Origin: Paenibacillus faecalis
Lineage (GTDB): Bacteria > Bacillota > Bacilli > Paenibacillales > Paenibacillaceae
Length of the DNA stretch: 64,000 nucleotides
Assembly: GCF_900289175.1 (NCBI RefSeq)
Contig: NZ_LT985747.1
Location: forward strand, 987,745-1,051,744
Reading direction: 5' to 3'
Every line of letters starts with the position of its first letter. Position 1 is the first letter of the stretch. The position numbers and the translations under genes are program-made. The notes beneath the pieces are model-generated. The model was not told the origin of the DNA and ran no database searches. It saw nothing but the letters and a program-made list of their open reading frames with translations. Positions 1 through 8,266 of the stretch are shown one piece after another.

Positions 1-3
1 CAT
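1..3 (-). CDS. rplT: Start codon of ribosomal protein L20 gene (partial, runs off left edge)
   Basis: Only the ATG at 3-1 is inside the window. It is preceded on the minus strand by GGGAGGTC at a good spacing, and lies 30 bases after the stop of rpmI. In Firmicutes infC, rpmI and rplT form one operon in this order, so L20 is the expected product. The coding sequence itself is not visible, so this rests on position and the ribosome-binding site. Confidence 0.7.
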
Positions 4-33
4 ATTAAAAGACCTCCCAATAATTGTTGATTA

Positions 34-234
34 CTATTTCAAGTTAGACAAACCTTGCTTCAAACGTTTAACATCTCCAGGTGCCATAACCGGGCTAGTT
101 CCGAGAACGCGCTTCGCACGCTTGGATTTGTGGGAAAGCAAGTGGTTTTTGTAAGCTTTGTAACGTTTAACTTTACCGGTACCGGTAATTTTAAAGCGGC
201 CCTTCAGGCTGCTATGTGTTTTCATTTTAGGCAT
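34..234 (-). CDS. rpmI: 50S ribosomal protein L35
   Basis: A 66-residue, very basic protein beginning MPKMKTHSS with the KRFKITGTGK-like segment (here GRFKITGTGKVKRYKAYKNH) typical of L35, a small protein of the large ribosomal subunit. Length matches the family (about 65 residues). A GAGGAAG ribosome-binding site precedes the ATG. It is the middle gene of the infC-rpmI-rplT operon, 27 bases after infC, and is expected to be controlled with them by L20 acting on the infC leader. Confidence 0.97.
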   Translation of the reverse strand: MPKMKTHSSLKGRFKITGTGKVKRYKAYKNHLLSHKSKRAKRVLGTSPVMAPGDVKRLKQGLSNLK

Positions 235-261
235 AATGCTACTTCCTCCTCAAAATGTCTC

Positions 262-771
262 TTAGGCTTTAGGAGCCAAAATCATAATCATGCTGCGGCC
301 TTCCAGTTTAGGCTGGCGCTCCACAATGCACAGATCGGCAACTTCTTCTTTTACACGTTCCAAGATCTTCTGGCCAATTTTGGCATGTGTAATTTCACGG
401 CCACGGAAACGCACAGAGCATTTCACTTTGTCGCCGTCTTTAAGAAATTTTACGACATTGCGAAGCTTGGTTTGGTAATCATGCTCCTCAATGTTAGCTC
501 GGAACCATACTTCCTTAATATCAACGATCTTCTGATTCTTGCGGGCTTCCTTCTCTTTCTTCTGTTGTTCGTAACGGAATTTACCGTAATCCATAATGCG
601 ACATACAGGCGGCTTCGCCTGAGGAGCCACGTTCACCAGATCCAGATTGAGATCGTACGCCATTTGCAATGCTTCACGAATCGGTTTGATACCGATTTGT
701 TCACCTTCTGCACCAACCAAACGTACTTCCTTCGCCCGAATTTCCTCATTGATCATATGTTCCTTACTGAT
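262..771 (-). CDS. infC: Translation initiation factor IF-3, starting at AUC
   Basis: IF-3 binds the 30S subunit, prevents premature 50S joining and checks start-codon pairing. The 169-residue product begins (M)SKEHMINEEIRAKEVRLV and contains the hallmark NVAPQAKPPVCRIMDYGKFRYEQ; the end MIMILAPKA is typical. The start is taken as ATC at 771-769: GGAGG lies 9 bases upstream, length fits the family (about 170), and the homologous Bacillus position also uses a rare AUN start. An upstream in-frame start near 840 would fall inside the terminator hairpin. A rare start lets IF-3 repress its own translation; this is known for the family, not shown here. Confidence 0.93.
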   Translation of the reverse strand: MSKEHMINEEIRAKEVRLVGAEGEQIGIKPIREALQMAYDLNLDLVNVAPQAKPPVCRIMDYGKFRYEQQKKEKEARKNQKIVDIKEVWFRANIEEHDYQTKLRNVVKFLKDGDKVKCSVRFRGREITHAKIGQKILERVKEEVADLCIVERQPKLEGRSMIMILAPKA

Positions 772-978
772 AGTCCTCCACCTCCGATTATAATCATTGC
801 GACCTGTCTTGAAATAAAAAATAAAGGGATACCGTTTCAATCACCGGCATCCCTATTTGACACACATCTCAATAAATGAAGTTAATTCATCCGTAGATTT
901 CGTATCAAACCAGCCAACTTCAGTCGGACAGGTGAGAAGCGGTGCGCTTCTGCTTAACGATTAGTATTCTGTTCATCA
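772..978 (-). ncRNA. infC operon 5' leader, probable L20 leader
   Basis: About 207 bases lie between the predicted transcription start (near 978) and the infC AUC codon. This long untranslated leader carries the attenuator at 811-853. Length and position match the L20 leader of Bacillaceae, in which L20 binds a fold mimicking its rRNA site. I did not reconstruct the anti-terminator fold by hand. Confidence 0.6.
811..853 (-). terminator. Attenuator in the infC leader (L20-leader type)
   Basis: On the minus strand GGGATGCCG pairs with CGGTATCCC around a 10-base loop and is followed by TTTATTTTTTATTT. It sits about 40 bases before the infC start and about 125 bases into the transcript. In Bacillus the infC leader ends in such a terminator, whose use is raised when free L20 binds the leader. 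The hairpin is seen; L20 control is inferred from position and family. Confidence 0.8.
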
Positions 979-985
979 CTAGAGT

Positions 986-1014
986 AGTGTAACACGTCAC
1001 TCATTATGTGTCAA
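986..1014 (-). promoter_or_regulatory. Sigma-A promoter of infC-rpmI-rplT
   Basis: On the minus strand TTGACA (1014-1009) and TACACT (991-986) are separated by exactly 17 bases. The -35 is a perfect consensus. It lies just before the infC leader and directly behind the 3' end of the divergent-in-time but same-strand glycosyltransferase gene. Confidence 0.85.
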
Positions 1015-1043
1015 CAAAATTAGCTTTGAAATTTCCCGAGACC

Positions 1044-2282
1044 CTAGCCTTGCTTGCTCTGTACTTCTTCCAGACGCACGACACGTGTATGCTCTGTATG
1101 GCTCCACACCTTGTTGTTTTGCGTGAAGAAAGCATAGACCGTGATCGGGTACCAAGACAGCAGATATACCGGGAAAAGCACAAGATAAGCATACACTTTC
1201 TTGAACGTTACCTTCTCCAAAATCATAGCCATCATAAAAGTAAAGACATTCGCCGCAATTGCAGCAAAGCTCAGCCAAAATGGCAAGTATCCGAACAAGT
1301 TGGCGATATTCGGACCGTTAAAGAATGAGTTATCGATCCATATCACAGCCGTCAGAACAAACGTTAGCAAAACAATGTATACGTTGATTCCATACAGCGC
1401 CAGATCGAGTTTTACGATACTGCGATCTTTAATAGCACGCCAAATGAGCGGGAAAAAGTAACGACGCGCGACCGTAAAGTGTCCCTGCATCCAGCGCAGA
1501 CGCTGTCTAGCCGAAGCTTTAAACGTGAGCGGCTTCTCATCAAAAACCTTGGCGTCATAGTTAAACTTAGGATATACACCGCGCATGACACTGCGCATTG
1601 TAAACTCCAAATCCTCAACGAGACTGGTTGCTCCCCAGCCCATTTCCTTCAGCAGATTCGTCTCAAAACACATGCCGGTTCCGCCCAAGAAGTTCGCCAT
1701 ATTCAAATTATGACGTGACATTTGCCATAGACGGTTAATGTACCAATACGATACACCGTAAGAAGCGGTAATCCAGGAATCCTCGGGGTTCTTGGTATCA
1801 ATATATCCCTGAATAACCTTGGCTCCAGAGCAAAGATCATTGTTCATTTCAATCAGAAAATCCGGATGTGCCAGGTTATCAGCATCGAACATAACAACCG
1901 CGTCGAACTGACGGGGCATTGCCCACAGTTCTTTTAGCATCCATTCAATCGCATAGCCTTTGCCGCGAAGGTTTTGATTCGTGCGGATACAGGCGTTCAT
2001 TCCATGCTCCCGAACAATATCAGCTGTCCGGTCTGTACAGTTATCACAAATAACGAACACTTCGTATAGATCTTTAGGATAGTTAAGCTGCTTCAGGTTT
2101 TCCATCAATGCCCCAACAACCTGTTCTTCGTTGTGGGCCGCTACGATTACAGCGAAAGACTTTGTAGGTTCGAACTGCTTCTTCTTCTTTTTCTTGATCA
2201 GTCCGAATAATGAGAATGTAAACTGATATACACCTATCGCGACCAAAAATACCTGGAGCGCGACAAAGATGACGTCTAACAT
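1044..2282 (-). CDS. Membrane-bound family 2 glycosyltransferase
   Basis: A 412-residue processive-type GT2 enzyme. It has an N-terminal membrane helix (residues 3-27), a poly-lysine stretch, then the GT-A domain with AVIVAAHNEEQVV, the DxD-like FDADN motif near residue 140, a VED motif (about 225) and QRLRWMQGH (about 265), the Q(x)xRW signature of cellulose-synthase-like enzymes. Three or four more membrane helices follow (about 290-395). It should use a UDP-sugar at the cytoplasmic face to build or extrude a polysaccharide; the product is unknown. AGGGGG precedes the ATG. No biosynthetic cluster surrounds it. Confidence 0.85.
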   Translation of the reverse strand: MLDVIFVALQVFLVAIGVYQFTFSLFGLIKKKKKKQFEPTKSFAVIVAAHNEEQVVGALMENLKQLNYPKDLYEVFVICDNCTDRTADIVREHGMNACIRTNQNLRGKGYAIEWMLKELWAMPRQFDAVVMFDADNLAHPDFLIEMNNDLCSGAKVIQGYIDTKNPEDSWITASYGVSYWYINRLWQMSRHNLNMANFLGGTGMCFETNLLKEMGWGATSLVEDLEFTMRSVMRGVYPKFNYDAKVFDEKPLTFKASARQRLRWMQGHFTVARRYFFPLIWRAIKDRSIVKLDLALYGINVYIVLLTFVLTAVIWIDNSFFNGPNIANLFGYLPFWLSFAAIAANVFTFMMAMILEKVTFKKVYAYLVLFPVYLLSWYPITVYAFFTQNNKVWSHTEHTRVVRLEEVQSKQG

Positions 2283-3052
2283 AATTCTCTGTAACCCCCT
2301 TTTATAACCCGAGAATAGTGATGTTTTTTCTCTCTTTTATTTTTTTCTTTTTTTTACATCATGACCCTTTGTTACTGTACTTTGTTACATACTTTGTACT
2401 GTCTGCTGTCTAATGAATCGCGACTCTGGTGTCACAGAGTCAATTCGCACGTCTAAAGTCGATTTTCCACACTTTAAGTTCATTTGTCAAAAGTGTGATT
2501 AGCTCGTATTTTCAAATGATGATCGAAAAAGAGCTTTGCATGCTCCCACCAAACCAGCAAGCTTCGATTCAAACGGCATTAGGACTTATTTTCAGCTGTT
2601 TTAGTGCTTTTTATTTCTCTACCTGCCTTTTTTTTAAAAAAAACTTTGTCCACTAAATCTTAGACGCAATGAAACAGTAAAAAGTTTTGGTTAGGGGTCC
2701 AGTTTATTTTAAACTTTTTCCCCTCGTCTGAATCATTGTAGCGAGAACTTTTATTCAAGTCAAAAGACCTCAGACCCTTATTTCCGTCAAAATCCTTAAT
2801 CTTTCTCAAAGCCAACCGAAACGGTTAAAACCGTTTTGACCGCTCACTGCACAGAAAAAAAGGATAACGGGACAAAAGTCCTCCCTCTCAGAAAAGCGCA
2901 TCGTTTGGCACATTTTGGATGGTATTGGCGATTTTTGTTTCTGTAAATTAGTTAAATAATACAGCCTAACTTCTGAAAACCCTGCTCCGGTCGGTTGCAA
3001 TCTCCTCTCAAAGCCGATATGTTATGGGTATTGAAAATCGCTGCAGGAACGG
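2283..3052. other. Intergenic region between divergent glycosyltransferase genes
   Basis: A 770-base AT-rich stretch with no credible gene. It holds three near-tandem copies of TTTGTTACTGTAC-like sequence at 2368-2403, a small palindrome GACTCTG/CAGAGTC near 2430-2450, and a perfect hairpin AAACGGTT-AA-AACCGTTT at about 2818-2838. Short ORFs here lack ribosome-binding sites and look like chance. Confidence 0.6.
2368..2403. repeat. Three tandem 11-13 base repeats
   Basis: Plus strand reads TTTGTTACTGTAC, then TTTGTTACATAC, then TTTGTACTGTC, head to tail with no spacer. They lie 86-121 bases upstream of the glycosyltransferase start at 2282. Iterated sites like this can bind a response regulator; no regulator is identified. 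Confidence 0.6.
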
Positions 3053-4189
3053 GTGAAAAAAGTGGCTAAGAAAAGAGTATTGCTGTTATCTGAGGGCTTC
3101 GGCGCCGGCCATACACAGGCCGCTTACGCGCTCTCCAGCAGTTTGCGTCAATTATCTCCGAACATACAGACCAAGGTCATGGAGCTCGGCAGTTTTCTGA
3201 ATCCTAAAATGGCTCCGTTGATTATTTCGGCCTATCGCAAAACCCTTACGTCCCGGCCGCGTCTGTTCGGTTATGTATATCGGCATAAAAAGTCCTTTAG
3301 CCGTTTCACAGCCTTGGCACTGCACCGGATTTTTTATACAAGTGTTAAAGATGTTGTAAAACAGCTGCGACCTGACATCATCGTATGTACCCATTTCATT
3401 CCAAACGCTGTTATTTCCCGTTTAAAACGCTTGGGAACAAACATCCCTTTATGTACGGTTATAACAGATTACGATGCTCATGATACATGGATCAGCCCTG
3501 AGGTCGACCGCTATTTCGTCTCCACCCCGGAAGTTGAGCGCAAGCTGTTGAATCGAGGTGTTTCCCAGTCGAAAATCCAGGTTACCGGTATTCCGATTCA
3601 TCCGGACTTCTGGAAGCACCCAAGCAAGGATGAAATCCGAAAGAAATTTAATCTCGCCAAGATGCCCACCGTTCTCGTTATGGGAGGCGGCTGGGGCCTT
3701 ATGAATGATAAAGTCGTACATGAATACCTGACCCGATGGCGTGAAGAAATCCAGGTTATCTTTTGCTTCGGGAACAATGATAGAGCCCGAATGGAAATGG
3801 AAGAGAACCCGCGCTTTCGTCATCCGAACATCCGGATATTCGGCTTCACTCGTGAAGTCGATAAATTGATGGAAGTTTCCGATTTGCTTATAACCAAACC
3901 AGGCGGCATGACCTGTACAGAAGGTCTGGCAAAAGGAATCCCGATGCTGTTTCACCATCCGCTGCCAGGACAAGAAGAAGAGAATTTTCATTATTTCGTG
4001 GCCCAGGGCTTGGGAGAACCTATTTCATCCCTGGAGGTGCTTGGTAAATGGATGAATATGCTCCTTAATGAATATGATGAAATCCTTTTGCAGCGTTCGC
4101 GCAATTTAGAAGATATACAGCGTTACCATCCTCTGCAAAGCGCGATGAGCATCATTGAAATGCTGGAAAATGAAAAGGCGCACTCCTGA
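3053..4189 (+). CDS. ugtP: Processive diacylglycerol glucosyltransferase-like protein (UgtP/MGDG synthase family)
   Basis: A 378-residue GT28/MurG-like enzyme expected to move glucose from UDP-glucose to diacylglycerol at the inner membrane face, giving glycolipids and the lipoteichoic acid anchor. Seen are the MGDG-synthase N-domain start LLLSEGFGAGHTQAA, the ITDYDAHDTWISPEVDRYFV segment (about 140-160), VLVMGGGWGLMNDK (about 205) and the donor-binding KPGGMTCTEGLAKGIPMLFHHPLPGQEEEN (280-310). Length equals Bacillus UgtP. The start used is GTG at 3053 with AGGA upstream; GTG at 3062 is an alternative. Paenibacilli have several paralogues, so the exact acceptor is uncertain. Confidence 0.8.
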   Translation: MKKVAKKRVLLLSEGFGAGHTQAAYALSSSLRQLSPNIQTKVMELGSFLNPKMAPLIISAYRKTLTSRPRLFGYVYRHKKSFSRFTALALHRIFYTSVKDVVKQLRPDIIVCTHFIPNAVISRLKRLGTNIPLCTVITDYDAHDTWISPEVDRYFVSTPEVERKLLNRGVSQSKIQVTGIPIHPDFWKHPSKDEIRKKFNLAKMPTVLVMGGGWGLMNDKVVHEYLTRWREEIQVIFCFGNNDRARMEMEENPRFRHPNIRIFGFTREVDKLMEVSDLLITKPGGMTCTEGLAKGIPMLFHHPLPGQEEENFHYFVAQGLGEPISSLEVLGKWMNMLLNEYDEILLQRSRNLEDIQRYHPLQSAMSIIEMLENEKAHS

Positions 4190-4203
4190 TTAGGAGGCGC
4201 CTT
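4175..4203 (+). terminator. Terminator after ugtP-like gene
   Basis: AAGGCGC-A-CTCCT pairs with AGGAG-GCGCCTT around a GATT loop; the stem includes the stop codon of the preceding gene. The trailing T-run is short (TTCGTTCATTTATT). Confidence 0.7.
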
Positions 4204-4254
4204 CGTTCATTTATTAACCATTAAAAAACGATGTGTTTGCCTAAAACGAATTTA

Positions 4255-4968
4255 TTACTTGCTGTACTTCTCTAGCCGTTCTTTTTTGTACTCCGACAGT
4301 GCTTCTTGTCCGACAATCACTTCACAACGATGAATATTTATGCCTTGATTGACAAACTTCGTTTCATATTCCGTCATGACAAACTCTTCATTCAATCCGT
4401 CCCGATGAAGATCCAACGAGATATTGGTCATTTGAAGCCCGAAATCTGAAAAAGCATTTAGAGAAAATTCAAACAAGGTGACAGAATCGGTCTTGAAATG
4501 AATCTGTCCGCGCTCATTCAGGATAGCGCTGTATTTCTCCAGAAATCGTGGATGTGTCAACCTACGGCGAGCGTGCCTGTTTTTGGGCCAAGGATCACTA
4601 AAATTCAAATAGATTCGCTCAATCTCCCCGGATTCGAACACATCTTCCACATTTTCAATATTCATGAGAGCAAGCTTTAAATTGGGCGGTGTCGTTACTC
4701 CGTCAGCAGCCCAGGCGTTTCTCCCCTTCTCACTTGCCCGCCGGATCAACTCATCGTACATATCGACCCCGATAAAATTCACGTCCTGGTTTCTATAGCT
4801 CATCTGGCTAATAAACTGCCCTTTGCCCATACCGAATTCCACATGAATCGGCTTGTCATTTCCAAACAGGGAAGCCCATTTTCCTTTATATTGTCCCGGT
4901 TCCAGAATAACCAAGTCACTCTGTTGCTCGAGGCTTTCCCGGATCCCTTTTCTTCCACGTAGACGCAT
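4255..4968 (-). CDS. trmB: tRNA (guanine-N7-)-methyltransferase
   Basis: Methylates G46 of tRNA with SAM. The 237-residue protein shows the SAM-binding HVEFGMGKGQFIS (about 57-69) and the family signature YLNFSDPWPKNRHARRRL (about 152-169), and ends with the usual NIHRCEVIV stretch. The start is the ATG at 4968, behind CGGAGG with 7 bases spacing; the open frame extends 60 codons upstream but that part is AT-rich non-coding and overlaps the upstream terminator. Length fits the family (about 210-240). Confidence 0.95.
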   Translation of the reverse strand: MRLRGRKGIRESLEQQSDLVILEPGQYKGKWASLFGNDKPIHVEFGMGKGQFISQMSYRNQDVNFIGVDMYDELIRRASEKGRNAWAADGVTTPPNLKLALMNIENVEDVFESGEIERIYLNFSDPWPKNRHARRRLTHPRFLEKYSAILNERGQIHFKTDSVTLFEFSLNAFSDFGLQMTNISLDLHRDGLNEEFVMTEYETKFVNQGINIHRCEVIVGQEALSEYKKERLEKYSK

Positions 4969-5061
4969 GATATACCTCCGAAACTTATGCTTATAATTAA
5001 TTATAATTAACTTATACTGATGTATTGTGACGAAGTTACCTTCAAAAGTAAAGAGTGAATA

Positions 5062-5114
5062 GAAAAAGGAACATTTTCTTCTGCATAAAAAACAAAAGAA
5101 AGTGTTCCTTTTTC
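5062..5114. terminator. Bidirectional terminator between the 60-residue gene and trmB
   Basis: Arms GAAAAAGGAACATTTTCTT and AAGAAAGTGTTCCTTTTTC pair almost fully around a 15-base A-rich loop. On the minus strand it ends the small gene at 5160-5342 and separates it from trmB. Confidence 0.85.
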
Positions 5115-5159
5115 GGTATATTTGGAATTGGGGTTCCACGGGAGTCAAACTGTGGATGT

Positions 5160-5342
5160 CTACCTTTCTTCAACTGCAAAGTCAAATGTCTTCTCAAAGG
5201 CAGCCCGAATCTTGCGCTGCGCTGAAGCCTTTATTTCCTGATTGAAATTAAATTCCACTCCTGTCAGGGCCAAAGCTTCATCCGGGGTAAATTCCACAGC
5301 AATACGTTCCTTAGCATATGTCTTCCTTGGTGTTGAATTCAT
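5160..5342 (-). CDS. Small conserved-looking protein of unknown function (60 residues)
   Basis: Begins MNSTPRKTYAKERIAVEFTPDEALALTG and is rich in charged residues; no signal peptide or membrane helix. The ATG at 5342 is chosen because GTGAGGTGATT lies just upstream; the open frame runs 29 codons further but without a ribosome-binding site. It is followed by its own terminator, so it looks like a single-gene unit. I do not recognise the family. The pattern of VEFTPDEALAL and QEIKASAQRKIRAAFEKTF suggests a short strand followed by helices. Confidence 0.75.
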   Translation of the reverse strand: MNSTPRKTYAKERIAVEFTPDEALALTGVEFNFNQEIKASAQRKIRAAFEKTFDFAVEER

Positions 5343-5597
5343 TCTAATCACCTCACAGTAAAGTATATACAATCCATCAGATGAGTATGAATTCCACGCA
5401 AGCATTGTTAATAAACTGTTGTTTGTCATAATGAAACAATTACTTATATAAATATAGCAATTTCATGTATAACGATCAAGAGACGTTGATGCAGAAGTTT
5501 ACTGAACATGACGGCATCCCCTTGTTTTTGTTACAATATATAAAGAATTTAATTCTTGCTATGAGAAACATCCCATTTCATTACAGAAGGAGTACAC

Positions 5598-6551
5598 ATG
5601 AAGACATCTGTTGAATCCGCGCCACTGATGTGGGGTGATAAACGATTCCATACATGGAACTACGAAATGCGCAGCCAGTTTCAAGATAAAGTATTCAAAG
5701 TGATGCTGGATGCCGGCTTTACTTGTCCGAACCGGGACGGTACCATCGCCGCAGGAGGCTGTACCTTCTGCAGTTCAAGAGGATCGGGAGATTTTGCAGG
5801 ACGCAGACGTGATGACTTGGTGACCCAATTCAATACAATTCGGGACAAGCAGCATCAGAAATGGCCAAATGCGAAGTATATTGGTTATTTTCAAGCTTAT
5901 ACTAATACGTATGCTCCTGTAGAAGTACTTCGAGAATATTATGAAGTGATTTTGCAGCAGCCCGGTGTCGTCGGTCTATCGATTGCCACACGGCCGGACT
6001 GCCTTCCTGACGATGTTATTGAATATTTGGCCGAACTGAATGAGCGGACGTATTTATGGATTGAAATGGGGCTGCAAACGATCCATCATTCGACTTCAGA
6101 GCTCATCAATCGTGCTCATGATACCGAATGCTATCTACAGGCTGTGGAAAAACTCCGCAAACATAATATTCGGGTATGCACCCATATTATTTACGGTCTT
6201 CCTCAAGAAAGCCATGAAATGATGCTAGAAACCGGCCGTGCTGTATCCAGAATGGACGTTCAGGGCATTAAAATCCATCTGCTTCATCTTATGCGAAAAA
6301 CCCCGATGGTGAAGCAGTATGAAGCAGGACTTTTACGTTTTCTGGAGAAGGATGAATATATTAAACTGATTGTAGATACGCTTGAATTTTTGCCGCCAGA
6401 AATGGTCGTCCACCGCTTAACAGGAGACGCTCCTCGCGACCTGTTGATCGGACCGATGTGGAGCTTGAAAAAGTGGGAAGTGCTGAACGGCATTGATGCC
6501 GAGTTAAAACGGCGTGATACATGGCAGGGTAAATTATGGAGGGAGTCCTGA
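5598..6551 (+). CDS. ytqA: TIGR01212-family radical SAM protein YtqA
   Basis: A 317-residue radical SAM protein. Cluster-binding cysteines are C43, C55 and C58 (FTCPNRDGTIAAGGCTFC), preceded by RFHTWNYEMRSQF, the typical opening of this family; later FQAYTNTYAP and IATRPDCLPD match it. The substrate is not established. AGAAGGAG precedes the ATG. Its stop TGA shares bases with the ATG of ytqB, so the two are translated together, as in Bacillus. Confidence 0.92.
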   Translation: MKTSVESAPLMWGDKRFHTWNYEMRSQFQDKVFKVMLDAGFTCPNRDGTIAAGGCTFCSSRGSGDFAGRRRDDLVTQFNTIRDKQHQKWPNAKYIGYFQAYTNTYAPVEVLREYYEVILQQPGVVGLSIATRPDCLPDDVIEYLAELNERTYLWIEMGLQTIHHSTSELINRAHDTECYLQAVEKLRKHNIRVCTHIIYGLPQESHEMMLETGRAVSRMDVQGIKIHLLHLMRKTPMVKQYEAGLLRFLEKDEYIKLIVDTLEFLPPEMVVHRLTGDAPRDLLIGPMWSLKKWEVLNGIDAELKRRDTWQGKLWRES

Positions 6552-7141
6552 TGGGCTTCCTCTCCGTTTTGAGCTTTGCTCACAAGCTGGCAGCCCAGCG
6601 GCTTCAGCCCGGAGGTATCGCCATCGATGCCACAGCTGGAACCGGTGCAGACACTCTGTTTCTCGCCAAGACCGCCGGCCCTCGCGGCCGTGTTTTCGCT
6701 TTTGATATTCAGAAAGAAGCTTTGGCCCTGACCAGACAAAGATTGGAAAAGGAACCTGATGAGACACTGGCCCCAATATCTTTGCACCTGGGAAGCCATT
6801 CCCTGATGAAGAGCACCATTCCTGCCGAATATCACGGTAAAATATCTGTTATTATGTTCAACCTTGGATATTTGCCGACCGAACAATCCGATAAACAGGT
6901 TATAACTCAGACCGAAAGCACGCTGACAGCCCTAGAAGCAGCTCTGGATTTACTTCTGCCCGGCGGTGTTATAACTGTGGTTCTTTATCCTGGACATGAA
7001 GGCGGTAGCCAAGAAGCCGCTGCAGTGGAAGCATGGGCATCGGCTCTGCCCCCTCGCGCTGCACAGGCTATAATGTATCGTGGTATTCAGCGTTCAGATG
7101 CGCCATATCTCATTGCACTGGAACGAAAGAAACGGTTATGA
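6551..7141 (+). CDS. ytqB: SAM-dependent methyltransferase, YtqB/rRNA-methylase-like
   Basis: A 196-residue class I methyltransferase of the YtqB type (PF06962-like). Motif I is IDATAGTGADTLFLA (about 26-40), followed by VFAFDIQ and the FNLGYLP motif. The start at 6551 has GGAGGG 7 bases upstream and overlaps the ytqA stop as TGATG; an ATG at 6536 overlaps the ribosome-binding site and is less likely. The pairing with ytqA suggests linked RNA modification, which is inference. Confidence 0.9.
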   Translation: MGFLSVLSFAHKLAAQRLQPGGIAIDATAGTGADTLFLAKTAGPRGRVFAFDIQKEALALTRQRLEKEPDETLAPISLHLGSHSLMKSTIPAEYHGKISVIMFNLGYLPTEQSDKQVITQTESTLTALEAALDLLLPGGVITVVLYPGHEGGSQEAAAVEAWASALPPRAAQAIMYRGIQRSDAPYLIALERKKRL

Positions 7142-7237
7142 TAGAAACCTAGCAGTACGCTTTATAAGGTTCTATCCGACACCCCAAGCGTGAATCGCTA
7201 TCCTTTACTATCGTTTATGAAAGGTAGATGAAACAAC

Positions 7238-8206
7238 ATGACACAACCGTATCCACTTTTATTTCAACCTGAATTTAAAGAAAGAGTATGGGGGGGACGT
7301 GCCCTTGAACAATTTGGCTTAAACATTCCAGAAGGCCATATTGGAGAAGGCTGGATGATTGCAGACCATCCGAACGGAACCACTTCTGTAGTTAACGGAG
7401 AGCTGGCTGGTCTCGGTCTGGATCAGGTCCGCGAGAAATTCGGTGCCAAATGGTTTGGCAAAAAAGGATTTTCTGAAGTGAACGGCCGCTTCCCGCTGTT
7501 GATTAAACTGCTGGACTGTAATGATGACCTGTCCGTTCAAGTGCATCCAACAGATGATTATGAAGGTTTGCCAGAAGGTGAACTGGGGAAAACAGAAATG
7601 TGGTACGTGCTGGATGCTAAGCCGGATGCCAAAATCATTTACGGGCTGAAAGAAGATGTTACCCGGGAGGTTCTTAAAAAAGCGCTGGAAGACGGCACAG
7701 TAATGGATACTCTCCAAACAGTGCCCGTTAAGGCTGGTGACTCATTCTACATACCGGCTGGAACGGTTCATGCCCTCTGTGCTGGTGTTGTCGTAGCTGA
7801 AATCCAGCAAAATTCCGACACAACTTACCGGATATACGATTACAACCGTCCAGGGCTTGACGGCAAACCTCGTGAGCTCCACATTGAGGACTCCTTGAAT
7901 GTAACAGCTTATGAAGGATCAGGTGCAACAACAATGAGCACGGACCATGCGGTGCCTGGACAATGGCTGGAACTGGCCAGATCGCCATATTTTATCGTAG
8001 AAAAAGGGATTGTTGAAGGACCATGGAGTTTGAAAACAACCGATGACAGCTTTACCATTCTGGTTATATGTGACGGAGAGGGAACCATAAAATGGGATGA
8101 AGGGTCTCAGACTTTTTCTTCCGGTCAATGCTTCCTGCTGCCTGCAAGCCTTGGGTCTTACACATTAGAAGGCAATTCAACCGTCCTTCGTTCTTACTTG
8201 CCTTAA
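7238..8206 (+). CDS. manA: Mannose-6-phosphate isomerase, class I
   Basis: Interconverts mannose-6-phosphate and fructose-6-phosphate with Zn2+. The 322-residue protein opens with LLFQPEFKERVWGGRAL, and shows the metal-ligand motif SVQVHPTDDY (about 95-104), GKTEMWYVLDA (about 112) and the cupin GTVHALCAG (about 178). This is the short Bacillus form. ATGAAAGGTAGATG supplies a ribosome-binding site. It is linked metabolically to pgi and the mannitol genes elsewhere in this window. Confidence 0.95.
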   Translation: MTQPYPLLFQPEFKERVWGGRALEQFGLNIPEGHIGEGWMIADHPNGTTSVVNGELAGLGLDQVREKFGAKWFGKKGFSEVNGRFPLLIKLLDCNDDLSVQVHPTDDYEGLPEGELGKTEMWYVLDAKPDAKIIYGLKEDVTREVLKKALEDGTVMDTLQTVPVKAGDSFYIPAGTVHALCAGVVVAEIQQNSDTTYRIYDYNRPGLDGKPRELHIEDSLNVTAYEGSGATTMSTDHAVPGQWLELARSPYFIVEKGIVEGPWSLKTTDDSFTILVICDGEGTIKWDEGSQTFSSGQCFLLPASLGSYTLEGNSTVLRSYLP

Positions 8207-8266
8207 AGGGACTTGTTCTGAAGTATATCTGAAAAATCAATCGTTTTGTGGAGGTGCCGGAAAGCG

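Noticed and set aside
55..879. 274-codon open frame on the plus strand over infC-rpmI
   Set aside because: It is antisense to two certain ribosomal/translation genes and has no family features; a shadow frame.
2429..2656. 75-codon GTG-started frame in the 770-base gap
   Set aside because: No ribosome-binding site; phenylalanine/serine-rich content typical of AT-rich non-coding DNA.
2806..3000. 64-codon minus-strand frame in the same gap
   Set aside because: Crosses the AACGGTT hairpin region without a ribosome-binding site or protein-like composition.
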